Origin: Aphrophora alni
Lineage: Eukaryota > Arthropoda > Insecta > Hemiptera > Aphrophoridae
Assembly (NCBI GenBank): GCA_963513935.1
Contig: OY740777.1
Span: forward strand, 11,457,092 to 11,521,091
Reading direction: 5' to 3'
DNA: 64,000 nt
Position numbers and translations under genes: made by a program. The notes beneath the pieces are model-generated. The model saw only the letters and a list, made by a program, of their open reading frames with translations, made no database searches and was not told the origin of the DNA. The number at the start of each line of letters is the position of its first letter. Position 1 is the first letter of the stretch. This document shows, one piece after another, positions 23,692 through 37,303 of the stretch.

Positions 23692-25798
23692 GGGCGTTTA
23701 TCACACAGTAAAAAATGTATATTGTGTGTTTGTAGGGCGTGTTTTATCACCAAGTAAAAATGTATATTGTGTATTTATAGGGCGTGTTTTATCACCAAGT
23801 AAAAATGTATATTGTGTGTTTGTAGGGCGTGTTTTATCACCCTGTAAAAATGTATATTGTGTGTTTATAGGGCGTGTTTTATCACCAAATAAAAATGTAT
23901 ATTGTGTGTTTGTAGGGCGTGTTATATCACCCTGTAAAAATGTATATTGTGTATTTATAGGGCGTGTTTTATCACCAAGTAAAAATGTATATTGTGTATT
24001 TATAGGGCGTGTTTTATCACCCTGTAAAAATGTATATTGTGTGTTTGTAGGGCGTGTTTTATCACCCTGTAAAAATGTATATTGTGTATTTATAGGGCGT
24101 GTTTTATCAGCAAGTAAAAATGTATATTGTGTATTTATAGGGCGTGTTTTATCACCAAGTAAACATGTATATTGTGTATTTATAGGGCGTGTTTTATCAC
24201 CAAGTAAAAATGTATATTGTGTGTTTGTGGGGCGTGTTTTATCACCAAGTAAAAATGTACTTATATTGTGTATTTAAAGGGCGAGTTTCATCACCAAGTA
24301 AAAATGTATATTGTGTGTTTGTAGGGCGTGTTTTATCACCAAGTAAAAATGTACTTATATTGTGTATTTAAAGTGCGAGTTTCATCACCAAGTAAAAATG
24401 TATATTGTGTGTTTATAGGGCGTGTTTTATCACCAAGTAAAAATGTACTTATATTGTGTATTTAAAGGGCGAGTTTCATCACCAAGTAAAAATGTATATT
24501 GTGTGTTTGTAGGGCGTGTTTTATCACCAAGTAAAAATGTACTTATATTGTGTATTTAAAGGGCGAGTTTCATCACCAAGTAAAAATGTATATTGTGTGT
24601 TTGTAGGGCGTGTTTTATCACCCTGTAAAAATGTATATTGTGTGTTTATAGGGCGTGTTTCATCACCAAGTAAAAATGTATATTGTGTGTTTATAGGGCG
24701 TGTTGTATCACCAAGTAAAATGTATATTGTGTGTTTATAGGGCGTGTTGTACCACCCTGTAAAAATGTATATTGTGTGTTTGTAGGGCGTGTTTTATCAC
24801 CAAGTAAAAATGTATATTGTGTGTTTATAGGGCGTGTTTTATCACCAAGTAAAATGTATATTGTCTGTTTATAGGGCGTGTTGTATCACCCTGTAAAAAT
24901 GTATATTGTGTGTTTATAGGGCGAGTTTTATCACCAAGTAAAAATGTATATTGTGTGTTTGTAGGGCGTGTTTTATCGCCAAGTAAAAGTGTATATTGTG
25001 TATTTATAGGGCGTGTTTTATCACCAAGTAAAAATGTATATTGTGTATTTAAGTCGTGTTTTATCACCCTGTAAAAATGTATATTGTGTGTTTATAGGGC
25101 GTGTTTTATCACCCTGTAAAAATGTATATTGTGTGTTTATAGGGCGTGTTTTATCACCAAGTAAAAATGTATATTGTGTATTTATAGGGCGTGTTTTATC
25201 ACCAAGTAAAAATGTATATTGTGTGTTTATAGGGCGTGTTTTATCACCAAGTAAAATGTATATTGTGTGTTTATAGGGCGTGTTGTATCACCCTGTAAAA
25301 ATGTATATTGTGTGTTTATAGGGCGTGTTTTATCACCAAGTAAAATGTATATTGTGTGTTTATAGGGCGTGTTGTATCACCCTGTAAAAATGTATATTGT
25401 GTGTTTATAGGGCGTGTTTTATCACCAAGTAAAATGTATATTGTGTGTTTATAGGGCGTGTTGTATCACCCTGTAAAAATGTATATTGTGTGTTTATAGG
25501 GCGTGTTGTACCACCAAGTAAAATGTATATTGTGTGTTTATAGGGCGTGTTGTACCACCCTGTAAAAATGTATATTGTGTGTTTGTAGGGCGTGTTTTAT
25601 CACCAAGTAAAAATGTATATTGTGTGTTTGTAGGGCGTGTTTTATCACCAATTAAAAATGTATATTGTGTGTTTGTAGGAAGTGTTTTATCACCAAGTAA
25701 AATATATATTGTGTTTGTAGGGCGTGTTTTATCACCAAGTAAAAATGTATATTGTGTGTTTATAGGGCGTGCTATATCACCCTGTAAAAATTATATTA
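23692..25798. repeat. 45-bp minisatellite, about 47 copies
   Basis: The unit is roughly AAATGTATATTGTGTGTTTA plus TAGGGCGTGTTTTATCACC plus AAGTAA. Variants swap CCAAGT for CCCTGT, TTTAT for TTGTAT, and TTTATAG for TTTGTAG. Around 24240-24600 a longer variant with ATGTACTTATATTG recurs every 94 bp, and around 25240-25560 44- and 45-bp variants alternate as 89-bp dimers, showing local higher-order amplification. The open frames (15-residue repeats) exist because 45 is a multiple of three. Each unit contains TTATCA, the complement of a GATA core. Confidence 0.98.
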
Positions 25799-26399
25799 TG
25801 GATATTTCTTTTTGTACGTATTAAATAATAGTATATAACTAATGTCAAAAACCTTTACTTCTTCAAAAGATCGCTTACAACTTTCATCTGTGGATAAGAC
25901 ATGTAACTAATTTATAACTTAAATCAAGTTTATAAGACGAAGTGAAAGGAAACATTGTTTGGATATGTGTGTAAAACTTTACTGGTTAGCTTTTTAAAAA
26001 AATTATAATGAAAATGGAAGTTCCTAACTAATCCAAACAGTCTTCAATATTAACATTTCCTTTTATAGATAAACTAATGTAATATAAAACATTGAAAATA
26101 TTAAATGCAGAAAATAGAAATTTGAAATATTTCATGTTATCTAATGATATTTATATAAGAACAGGAGCGGAAATACTTCTTTAAATTGAAGTAGTTCAAA
26201 AATTATAAATTGGAGTTTTCTTCGACGTTTGTTTCTATATAGAAGTCTCTAAAATTAAAATTAATGTTGTTAGATTAAGTACTATTTTTTAGACCTTGTA
26301 AGATTGAGGGTTAAATTTTTATCCCCACGGTAGCCCGTACTCATAAGCATTGATTTTATAAATAAATTAAACCCATCTCTAAAGTTTCTAACTAGAATA

Positions 26400-26720
26400 C
26401 AAATTCCAACAACTCCCAGTTCCGATCGCACGACACGTTTCCGATTTCAAACTCCCGAGTACGGATGGGAAAATGTTTTGTTCGGGATAAAATGTCTTCA
26501 TCGAAATCACAATCTTATAAAGATATTTGTTATAGACGATGGTCGAGAGGGGGGGGGGTGAAGTGGTGTCGGCCATGGAATCGTCTGATTGGTCCAGCAA
26601 GAGAGATGGATGAGAATGATGTTTTACTGGTTCAACTTCAAGGACTCTACAAGAAAACCAGTCTTTGAGTACACTCCCTGAAGTAGGTATACTCGGAGGT
26701 ACAGTCGCGTCTAAAAACAT
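26400..26720. promoter_or_regulatory. GC-rich island with GAGA, G10 and GCCAT: candidate Polycomb response element
   Basis: GAGAG (26545-26549) runs into a G10 tract (26549-26558), followed by GTGGTGTCGGCCATGG with a PHO-type GCCAT at 26572. Drosophila PREs combine GAGA factor, Sp1/KLF-type G-rich and PHO sites in short intervals, and the Ubx intron of flies contains a PRE. The short overlapping frames on both strands have no recognisable domain. Confidence 0.3.
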
Positions 26721-29079
26721 ATTAAAATATTATATCATCATTAAAGTTATCGGATAGGATGGTGTATATATATTTGCGTTCCGTGCTGTCTGATATTTTG
26801 CCGGGAACTTGAAATGGAGCCAAAAGGATTTATAAGGCATCGTACGTCAAGGCTTCGACAACTTGCACGAAGATAAAACATGTTTATAAGAGACAGGGAT
26901 GAGGAACATCCTAACGGTCGTTGCATTTCATTTGCGAAAATATCACGGAGAAGATAAAACTCCAGTTCTTGGTTTATTTCTATCAATTTTATATTTTAAA
27001 GTTTGTCTCACTGAAATTAATATAGTATATATTAATATAATATAATATTATTAATATAATATATACTCTATAAAATATATTCATTACATAATAAATGAAC
27101 ATACCATTCCTTTTAACAAAAGTCTTTGAAAAGTTTGTATTTAGACACGATTTTTGACGTTAAACGATTGTTATGAAATACAGTGTGTTTAGATTTAACG
27201 TTTATCTTTTTGAACCGTTTTATGCAAAAGTTTAACCAAACATTTCCGACCAACTGTGATAAAATAGGGTCATTTTGGGACAGTAGAATCGAAAGGGGAA
27301 GATTTAAAAAAATATATATTTAAATTATTTAAATACTTGTCCCATATATTTTCAGGAAAAAAAAGTGAATTTCACTAATACTTGCTTTTAGAAACATTTT
27401 TTATTTTTTTTTTTTCAATTTCTTGAAGATAATTTTCTAACGTAAAAAAAGAATTTCACAAAAAAAGTTTAATAAGGACATGATTTTACTAGAAAGCGTT
27501 TTAAACTTTATGAAAAGACTTAGATTATTTGCAAAATATTTGTGAAAAACTAAAATCCGTGTATTTTATGATAAATTTTAATCAAATTTGTTCTTTTAAA
27601 GGTCTTTTTGGAAAGTTGCGCTCATTAAAAAAAAATAGAATAAGTATTTTATTTTCCTTTGTATTTTGTGCATAGAAAAAGAATGTTTTACAGTTTACAA
27701 TTTAGGTGGATATTTTCATCTGTTGTGGATTTATTTTTGAAAACTTAAAACAGTTGCGATTTAAAAAAAAAAGTTTCTTTAGGAAAAAATATTTCCGGTT
27801 ATTTTTTATTTGCAGATTTCTTGAAATATAACGACGCATTTATGTTATTGTTAACTTATTATTAACTTAACGCATATTGTTTATGTTAATAATGCAAATT
27901 ACTTTAAAAGATTGTCTTTCATTTCATAAATCCAATATATTAATAAGGCTTAAAGTGCTAATCCCTATTATTTTCAATTAAAAGGGGGAAAAAAAGAAAA
28001 AGTTATAACCATATTTCTACGTACAAATCAGTGAATAAAAAAGATAAAAGGAAGACAATCAGGCGATTTTGTAAAAAAAAATGTTCATTAGTTTGTTCAG
28101 CCTTTTGTTGAAAACAAAGTAGTTAAAACCATTTCAATAAAATATGTTTCTAAACCTATTAAAAAAAATTGTGATATATAAAAAGGATAAAATTGCAAAC
28201 GACGCATAAAATCGTGTCTTCTGATGATGATCGCTGAACAATTCATATTGAGGTCTCGCCTTATATTGTAGGAGACTCAAACATTAAAAAAAAAAAATCC
28301 TTTTTTCCCTTATTGAAACAACTCTATAGTTTTCATGAATACAAAATTGCATGATAAAATTGTTAATAACCTCAAAATCCCTACAAAACTCTAACAGGCC
28401 GAATAGTGATTTTACCTAGGACTAGAAGTATCCGTAATGTAAACGAGTATTTCAAATCAACAGAAGCTCCACATCTCAATTCTGCAGCATGACCGAACAG
28501 TTGTTTTATTGCCAACAACTACGGACTTTATTTTCCCCTCTTCTTTCCATCTTGTTGTTCTCTTCTTGTCTTTCTTCCACGCCTTGTGTTGTACATCGTT
28601 GCTTCTTTTCTGCTGAATTTATCGATACAATTTAGTTTGAGTTAAAATTCAATTCAGAATTAGACAGATTTACAAAGATTTATTAACTATACCCCCCCCC
28701 CTCTCCAGCGTTTAAGATGACTGCAACTTATTAAAATATCCTGCAAGGAATCCAGCATGTCGCCAGACTGCTCTAGAAAATTACTCTCTCCTTTTTTTTA
28801 TCGATAAAAAAACAACTTTTCTTGCTGTGTCCCGCCGAGACCAGTTGTTTTACATCAGAATTGAAAATTCTAAAACGCTAAATTGTAACATAACAACTTA
28901 ATAACAGGTGTAGTAATTGGAATTTCACAATTAATTATAGAAAAATACTTGAAATTGTCTACCTACGATTAACCAAAGAAAAGAGTATAAGTTTTTTTCC
29001 CCCGACAACATGGAGACCAATTAATAAAGATTTAATATGAAAGAACAGATATATTTTAATAAATGGACGAAAATAATGG
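26721..29079. other. intronic, mostly AT-rich, no gene seen
   Basis: The frame at 26747-26986 (minus) is in a moderately GC-rich patch but shows no family resemblance. A C10 run is at 28692-28701. The rest is A/T-run rich and featureless to the eye. Confidence 0.4.
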
Positions 29080-29415
29080 ATTCTATAAAACACATGACGA
29101 ATTTGTTTTTTATAAAAGTGTATTTGTGGTTGAAACAATTTAACCTTACACAAATTAAATTATATATCATTCGGCTACTTTAAAACATTGAAAACATGAC
29201 GAATTTATATTTTATAAATATATATTTGTGGTTGAAATAATTAAAACATTGAAAACAATGCGAATTTATATTTTATAAATGTGTTTTTGTGGTTGAAATA
29301 ATTTAACCTTAAACAAAATATATTATATATCATTTACCAACTTCAAAACATTAAAAACATGACGAATTTATATTTTATAAATGTATATTTTTGGTTGAAA
29401 TAATTATTCTTAAAA
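29080..29415. repeat. tandem repeat, about 60-105-bp units, four copies
   Basis: ACATGACGAATTTATATTTT followed by ATAAATGTATATTTGTGGTT recurs near 29093, 29198, 29258 and 29359. Two units carry the extra AACCTTAAACAAA...ATATATCATT segment and one lacks it. Confidence 0.9.
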
Positions 29416-30260
29416 AAAAAAAGAATTATATGTCAGTATCGTACATTAAAAATTATATAATATTTCTATTGCTTGCATTTAATGTATGACAATCACGCAC
29501 ATAATTATGCGTGGAGTTAAAATAATTTAAATAACTAGTATTACCAGAGCAAAAATTTCACTATGAAAAAGAAAAGTTTAGGTTACTAAGATATTTACAT
29601 TTCACCAGAATGTAACACAACTGAAAATCCCGAATTAAACAACAAACACATTAAAAGACGATTTGAAAACTAAGATATGCAAAAATACAAAAACCTCTCT
29701 GTACATGTAACGTTTTGACGTTGCACATTAAAACTCAATAAAAAAAAACGTAATAACTGGCTACAGATCTATAATTCCGTTGATTGTTATGTTATCTCAG
29801 TACACATCGATAAGCGCATCTGTCGAAGATAATCGAAAAAGGTAAAAAAATAAAAACTAGTTAATCTTCAAGAAGTCTTTGACAGGTTGGTTCGCGTTGC
29901 CCAGATATGGTAGTGTAGTTATAAATAAGCCAGTACACGTCACTGAGTTGTCTTTGCAGTGGACATAAATCGAATTTTATTAAATAAATTAACTTCAGAA
30001 TTGACAAAGCGCTTAGAAAATGTTTTTAGATTCTATTGAAATGTAACTTTTACGGTGAGGAAAAATAGAATCTTTATTTACAATAATATTAGATTTAAAA
30101 TCACATAAATTACAGCACTTTTTGTAATTAACAATTTATAAAAAATATTTTAACAGATTGTTTAAATTTTGTACTTATTTTATTTTTTTCAAATATTATT
30201 CAAAGCTAATGAGCTATAATTGAGGAAACTTCAATCTCCAAAATAATGATAACACAATTT

Positions 30261-30263
<3 letters not shown>

Positions 30264-30296
<33 letters not shown>
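30264..30296. repeat. (AT)n microsatellite
   Basis: About 16 uninterrupted AT units. Confidence 0.95.
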
Positions 30297-30298
<2 letters not shown>

Positions 30299-30879
30299 TA
30301 CAAGTAAAGTGTTTTTTTGTGTAAATTGTTTTTATTCTTTTGGTTAATTATTATTACTTTTTGTAGTTATAATATTGTATGACTTATGAAGGTTGTACGA
30401 AACCTTTGGCTTAAAACTCAGCAAATTTATAAAGAAAAAATGATTTAATGCTGTCAATGGATAGGTGGTTTTTTCCCTTTTATTTTGCAACGAAAACATT
30501 TGCTCGCTAATAAAATTTTATGTTTTTACACACAATTGCAGCAAATCTTGACATACTAGTATTTGTTTAAAATCAGAAGGACGGTCTCAAAATGAAAAAT
30601 TATTGAATAAATTAAACGTATAAATGAGTCAGGAACAAAGAGGATATATTTTTTATTTATGTTGATTTTTTTATAATTTTCAGTTTAAATTATAAATTTT
30701 TAAACAAAATTTTCCTGGAAGCTGATGAACGATTAAAAGTAATAAACTATTATGTTATAATAATAACTGAATCGTATTTTTGTATGCTTATTATTATTTT
30801 CTAATGTTAACACACTCTCTCAATATCAATTCCTAAAACTGGACACTATTGTCACACTTGCCTTAAAGTAATACATCAG

Positions 30880-31110
30880 AACTGACGTATATTTCCCTCT
30901 TGGGGGGTGGCTCCAACCCCCTGAGCTTTATTTATATGTCTTTTGTTATTTAAGGGAAGTGCCGCCAGGGTTAAATTCCCAAGTTTATTATCTCTACGCT
31001 AGATAGCGCTTATTCTGCAAAGAAAATAACGAATGGAGCTTATTGGATTGATTCTATGGAAGGGGATTGGATAGAACCGGCAGAAATGATGCAAAGTATT
31101 TTGATTGCAA
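30880..31110. promoter_or_regulatory. GC-richer patch with hairpin, candidate regulatory
   Basis: GGGGGGTGGCTCCAACCCCC can form a hairpin near 30902-30921. It is followed by TTTATTTAT, GTGCCGCCAGGG and TTGGATTGATTC. No repeat or coding signal; role is a guess from composition. Confidence 0.2.
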
Positions 31111-31399
31111 GGGTAGTGCGGAGATGTACGATACATGCTCAATGATTTTATTCAATGTACTTACTTTATTTAAAAAAGGGAATGGAGGATAGTAGGGTGA
31201 TATATTACAGGTCATAAAATTATGCTAATGGATTTTATAATATTGCAGCGGTTTAGTTTACTCTATCCGTTCAAAAAATGAGCATTTAAATATTATCCAT
31301 TTAAATATTTTTAAAACCAACACATGAAAATACGCGAATATATTATACGTTAAATACAGTTCAATTGGAAAACTTAATAATAGCAAATAAAGATATTTT

Positions 31400-31795
31400 T
31401 AAAAGTTATTTTATTCTTATAATATTATCTAGGTATAATATATAAGTATAGCCTATGTAATGCAATAGTACTGTTGTGTATTTTAAAAATATTAATTGAT
31501 CAATATTTTTAAACTGTTTATTGAATAAGTCAATGGATATTTTAATGGTTACAAAGTTAATTCTTTGGTTGTTTTTTAAAGGAAGATAAATGACAAGTTT
31601 TTTTTAAAAATTTATTTTATTCTTATAATATTATCTATGTATAAGGTATAAGTTGCCTATATATAATGCAATAGTACTGTTGTATATTTAAAAAAAATTA
31701 ATTGATCAATATGTATAAACTGTTTATTGAATAAATCAGTGGATATTTTAATGATTACAAAGTTGTTTATTTGTTTATTGAAAGTAGGTAAATGA
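31400..31795. repeat. tandem duplication, period about 206 bp
   Basis: TTATTCTTATAATATTATCT starts at 31411 and again at 31617. Both copies continue through TAATGCAATAGTACTGTTGT, AATTGATCAATAT and AACTGTTTATTGAATAA to ATGGTTACAAAGTT or ATGATTACAAAGTT. Confidence 0.92.
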
Positions 31796-31799
31796 ACAG

Positions 31800-34700
31800 A
31801 ATTCGTCCTTAATATTGTCTCTGCGGGTTTCTTATAAATGGTGATCTTTTTATATTTTCATACTTATGTATTGAATAGCTTAAGTTTTTTAATTAGATGT
31901 ACTACATGTATCAATTTTTTTAAATTATAAATTAGTTGCATTGTCACAATGTTTTAAATTTATATTTATTGAATTCGTATTTTTTAATCCTGAATGTAAA
32001 GCAATTCACGTGGTACTTCAAAGGAAAAAAATATATAAAAAGGATTGGTGTGGGGGTGTTACGTCTGTTAAAATGTTTGTATACAATTTGATGTACATTT
32101 TAACATTGAACAGATAATGATATATTTACATAATATATTTAATAAATGCACATGAGGGCCTACTTATTCCCTCATGTACGAATTACATACCATCAAAGTA
32201 TATCTTAATAAGTAATTTATACAAGGGGTTTTACACAGTAACAAAAATTCAGATGCAAGTCCACCAGCAATTTTATTACAACTTGACCAGATATTTCCTC
32301 CGAATTTAATCTTTTAAAAATTTAGAAAATAATAAACTATTAGAGACAGATCCGTGACTGTTCTTTTACGTCGTGCGAGGGAAAAAAGAGGAATTGCAAA
32401 AAGACATTTTAGGGGAGTTTGTGCCTGTAATAACTAAAAGGGTAGGCTCTGGGGGTTGACTTAGGAGTAGGCTCTACACTGTAACCAATTAAACTGGGGG
32501 TATAAATTGTCAGATGGTGGAAGGAGGTGCTAGTTTGAATTATTTGGAAGATGGGGGTAGGTTTATAATAGGGTAGAGAAGCAGTTGAATTTGCTTTCTC
32601 AACAATGTTAAGGAAAGATATTGTTGTGAATATTGTTTAATTAACGTTAAATTTACGTTTGGGTATTAATTTGTGTAACTATTGAATATCTGTGAAAGTT
32701 TTATAAAATGTAAAAGGACGATATAATCTTTTTTTAACAAGAGAAGAAGTGTTACATTATAAACATATATATAAATTTAATTTATTTAATCTCTAAAATA
32801 AATAGTAAACCAAATTAATTATAATATTACTATTTGATTAAAAATTCACATGTATTAGGACCTACTCATAATAACATAAATTTAAAGAAGAAGAATTAAT
32901 AAACTTAAAATATTACATAAATCTAATTAAAGTTATTAAGAAATAATAAAAACCTTCCATAATGATAATAAATAAACGTTTTAGTTAAATCAATGAAAGT
33001 AATTTCACTTGAAATAACCAACATTTGTGGATACTTCAATTGTGAAATGAAAGAAAATACTCAAACTGAATAAGCCTGACGTTCTTAAAGAATAAATTGG
33101 CTAATTAAAAAAACACAATGTTCCACAATTAAAATAGTAACTGAAGATGATGACATAGTAATTAAAATAATGTCTTGTTATTGATACACGATCAACTTGT
33201 TGTGAAAAAATATTTCCATTCTTTCATTTGGTGAAATAAATGTAATTTATTTTTTCGTTTACAGCAAGATTTTAGGAATAACATTTGGGTTGTAAATTAT
33301 TACGCAGTTCATATAATGACGCTAGTATAGAGGGGGGGGGGGAATTTAAAGTAATGATTTCTCATTAACTTAAATCGAATTATAATTCAAACCTCAAATT
33401 GTTTCACAACATAACCAATAATCATTCCTGTTACAAATGTGCGTTTTGCAAATATACAATAATCGACAGCGAAATTTTTATATACGTATGGATTTACTTA
33501 ATAAATATTAAACACAGCCATACAGAAAATAAATAATAAGCAAACCTAAAATATAAATGGAAACTTGCCATTAAATCAAAGATCAAAATTCCCATTTTTT
33601 TAATTGGCTACGATGATTATGATAAAAGTTTGCTAAAATTTGGAATTTAAGTAACCAAACAAAACGCCCTGATCGGCATCTCAATAAAAATAGCTGCTTA
33701 GAAGTTATAAGTTAAAATTTTAAAAAATACAGATTTCTGAAATCGGAAACTATTTAGGGTGAAATATGATTATTTAATCGTATAACCCATTCATTTGGTA
33801 TATTTGTAAAAACTGCGTCTAATAGGTTTTTTTTGCTGCTCTTGGGCTACATTTTATCAAAATTCCATCAAAACGTTAATGCTGAAATTTAGACTCAAAA
33901 AGATTTAGTTTTTAATTTTCGTTTACACCTAAGACGGACATTGTAAAAAATAAAAATAAACTATTGTAAAGACACTTAATAATGATATGTCCTCAAACAT
34001 AACTTCAATTTGTCAACCCATGACATAATTTTCTCAATAAAAAATTTAAACAAATAACAACTGAGTAATCCGCAAACCTTGAGAGTGTCCTCATTTTCCT
34101 TTGAAGGTTGTTAAGTAGAATGTCTTCAACGATTCAATAAGGTCAAGACCAATCCATTTGACTTTTTTTGTAAATTTGTGGTTTTTCCAACATTTTTACC
34201 CATTTTCATTGCCAAAAGTTCAACATGAATTGCACTAATATTTGTTTCGTGTTTTAGCAGACAAAAACCCTCCGTTATAACAATCGACCGCAAGACCTTG
34301 ATATCCAACTGCAATACTGCACCTTCAACTTATTCATAGAAAAAACTAAACGTCATTGACTCCATCTTTGTTAATTTCTCCAACCTTTACTGCAAACCAA
34401 CAAAGAGAACAACTACAAGAAAGAGAAATAATTGCTGGCGTAGCGATTGATTATAGAGTTATAATACACCGAATATAAAGGATGTAGTTTTCCGTCATCG
34501 TCTCAACTTTCAAAATTGGAGATTATTTTTCTCTCTTCTTGTTTTCACTTTATGTTCGTTACACTAACTTGGGGGGGGGGGGTTAGCGCACGGATTAAAA
34601 TAAAGCTCTCCATTCAATCCCGTGTAACCAGCGATAGCTCGCTATTCCGATTTTACCGCAATATAAGCGTGTTTTAACAGAGCTATACCACTCTCCTTAG

Positions 34701-35940
34701 TAAAGTACAGAATGGTAAACTCGACCTTTCTAAATATTACATTTATAAAATGTTATTATTTTTTTTTTGTACGGATCTATCACGGTCATTATTTTAAAAG
34801 TTTACGTTTTTACTAGTTACCAACAATTTTATTAAAATCTTTTAAAAACTCATAGAACGATGCTAATAAACAAAATAATCTACGGAGTTTTCACTCTCTG
34901 GATTCACATATTCCTTGAAAGAGATCAGGATAGCTGTAGTTCTGTATTATTAGAAAGATAATATTTCGTCGAGTTGAAAGTTTCCTCCACACTGATCCCA
35001 AGTTTTCCCCTCCGCCGAGTCTGTCCCGATTGCAGTTCCAACCTCGTCAATTCCATCTTTGTTTTATTCTTCGTCTTTTCGTTCTATGTTAATAGTATTT
35101 CTTGGATTTCCACTGCACAATCTAATGTACTTAGTCTTATTTACTGCTGTTTGTGATATATTCTGAACGTTGAACATTTTTATGTATTTGTTGATGGGAC
35201 TTTAGCGAGTAAAGGAGAAATAAATTTAATATTTGTTGTGAGTGTATTTAGTATCCCCATTTATTCTCTCACATGTGCATTGTTTGCTTCTACGTTCACC
35301 ACCTGTGTGAAGACGATTTTTCAAATTTTAAATATTTTAAATTTATTTCTAAGTTATTTTTTAAAAGAATATAATTAATAAACAGTACATAGTTTGTTGT
35401 AATTAATGTGTCACTGAGGATGTGTTGATCAGTAGACGTTATTTTTTTATATACGTGACGTAGGACAATACTCTATTTTGAAATTATCGACGCTATTCAT
35501 TTTGATGAAATTTTGTTAAAATGAAGCCTTTAAAGACAAAACAAAATGTATTTGTTATAATTACCGAAAATGTCGGATCAGAATTTACAGGACAGACCAA
35601 ATAATCGTCCATGATTTTGTTATAAAAGGCCAAATTTCGGTGAATTATTTAAAGATCATAAATCATAGTGAAAATGACAGAAAATTATTTTAAATTTTGT
35701 ACATGATAACAAAGAATCTAGCCTATATAAAAATATTGTAATTTTTTTTATAAATGTATTGATTATTTATAAACAAGAAAACCGCTTTTGTTCACACTAA
35801 AAATGATCCAATTGTCAATGAAAATACTAGACGACAGAACCAAATATTTAATTCTCTCTGAGAGATTAGAAGATATTTGAATCCACACAATTAATTTATT
35901 TGTAATCTGAATAAATTATTTCATAAACTACACCCAGACA
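31800..35940. other. intronic non-coding stretch
   Basis: No gene is seen. Notable are a G11 run (33332-33342), a G12 run (34571-34582), and a G-rich patch at 32390-32580. Short frames (34126-34314, 34974-35156) have no recognisable features. Confidence 0.4.
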
Positions 35941-35949
35941 TTTCAGGAT

Positions 35950-36260
35950 ACAGGACACAGTACATCCCTCGTCGACTAATCCAATCCCACTTCCGGTAAA
36001 TTGGCAACATACGGCCGTGACTGGTTACTAAATAATTCTAAGCCCAATCAAGATGCCCGCAGAGATCAGCCGTAGTTTGACCATTAACTCAGGTTGACTG
36101 GAGGTTAGAGATCTAAGTCGATTTCCGTGACAAACGTCGGGACAATAGTTAATTGGGTTTAGGCCACTTAGAGTCGGCGATAATTGTCCTGTAATTAGGT
36201 TTAAGGCTGTAGTTCCGCTCCGGTAGTTCGCAAACTATTTGCAAAACTTTTCTTCTCTCT
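35950..36260. promoter_or_regulatory. GC-richer island, candidate enhancer
   Basis: About 300 bp with clearly higher GC than its flanks and many CG dinucleotides, containing CCCACTTCCGG, ATACGGCCGTGAC, AGTTAATTGGGTTTAGG, GGCGATAATTGTCCTGTAAT and GCTCCGGTAG. No repeat or frame. In a Hox intron such islands are often conserved regulatory DNA; this is inference. Confidence 0.3.
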
Positions 36261-36459
36261 AATAATCACCTGGGAAAGTATAGGGACGTTCTGACTGTTT
36301 GGGGGAATGATTCTTGTGAGTAGTGGATGATAACGCAGTTTGTGGAGTTTGGAGTTTAGTCAGTGATTAATATCGTATTTAGTTAATAAGTATTGCCATC
36401 TCTCTAACAGTTTAGCAATTAAACAAAAAAAGTATCGTATCTGGAAATATCTTATTTCG

Positions 36460-37303
36460 ACTAAACTTTAGGGACTGGTAGAGTAGAACAAAATATACAA
36501 GAAATAACATCTAATTCCATCTTGCTTACATCCCGTTTATTCGCCATTTTGTTTTTAAAAACATTATAATTTTGGATATAGACAGGATGTTGAGTTCAGA
36601 TTTTCAAAATGGCTGCCGTTTAAATTTCTTAAACATCGAATATCTCAGAAACCGTTAAGTTTACAACAAATTTACAAGAAACAAAAACTTTTCCCTTTTT
36701 AATGTGAAATTAAATAGGTTTTTGTATTTTTCTTTTACTTTGAAGGATAATTGAGTTATCAACAAAAACCAGGTAGCCTAATTGAGGTATTCTACACTCA
36801 AGATTAGGCTAAAACCAAAATATGTGTGAATTCTGACAATTAATTTTTAATAACAATAACAAAATCCATCTAATTTCAATTACATAAACTTAATCTTAGT
36901 AAAGAAATATCCCACCAAACAGGTACTTTTTATTTGTAATATTACCGAAGTACTTTTACACCTATATTGAATAAAAAATAATTTTTAAAGAATTTACCAA
37001 AACAAATCAGATAGAAGACTACTCACTGCAACAGAATCTAAAGATTTCGAAACAACATTTTATAAAAATTTGACGAGAATTCAACGTTGTAAATATTTAA
37101 CAGCAGCCATTTTGAAAATATACGAAATAAGTTTTTTGTTTTCATACACGTGTAAATCGTTACGTAAAAAAATGTGTATACTAAATCTGAACTCAATATC
37201 CTCTCTCTTTACAAAGTTATAACTTGCTTGTAAAAAGAATAAAATATGTTACGTGACATTTCTTGTATATTTCGTCCTACCCTATCAAATACTAAAGTTT
37301 AGT
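36460..37303. mobile_element. foldback/MITE element with about 240-bp imperfect terminal inverted repeats
   Basis: The left end ACTAAACTTTAG...AGTAGAACAAAATATACAAG is matched inverted at the right end (complement reads ACTAAACTTTAGTATTTGAT then GGACGAAATATACAAGAAAT). Matching continues inward through GATGTTGAGTTCAGAT (complement GATATTGAGTTCAGAT) and TTCAAAATGGCTGC. About 840 bp long, no transposase frame, no clear target-site duplication. Confidence 0.75.

Noticed and set aside
23692..25798. CRISPR-like regularity
   Set aside because: Units are contiguous with no unique spacers, and the genome is an insect's.
23726..25824. Repeat protein with 15-residue units on either strand
   Set aside because: A 45-bp period keeps any stop-free unit open; variants of 44 bp and stops break it repeatedly, and no start or promoter context favours translation.
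26388..26720. Overlapping frames of 110 and 67 codons on opposite strands
   Set aside because: Higher GC alone lengthens frames; neither shows a domain, and the poly(G) run in the middle argues against coding.
28219..28240. Another hammerhead-like CTGATGATGATC
   Set aside because: No GAAAC box follows at the right distance and the stem does not close.
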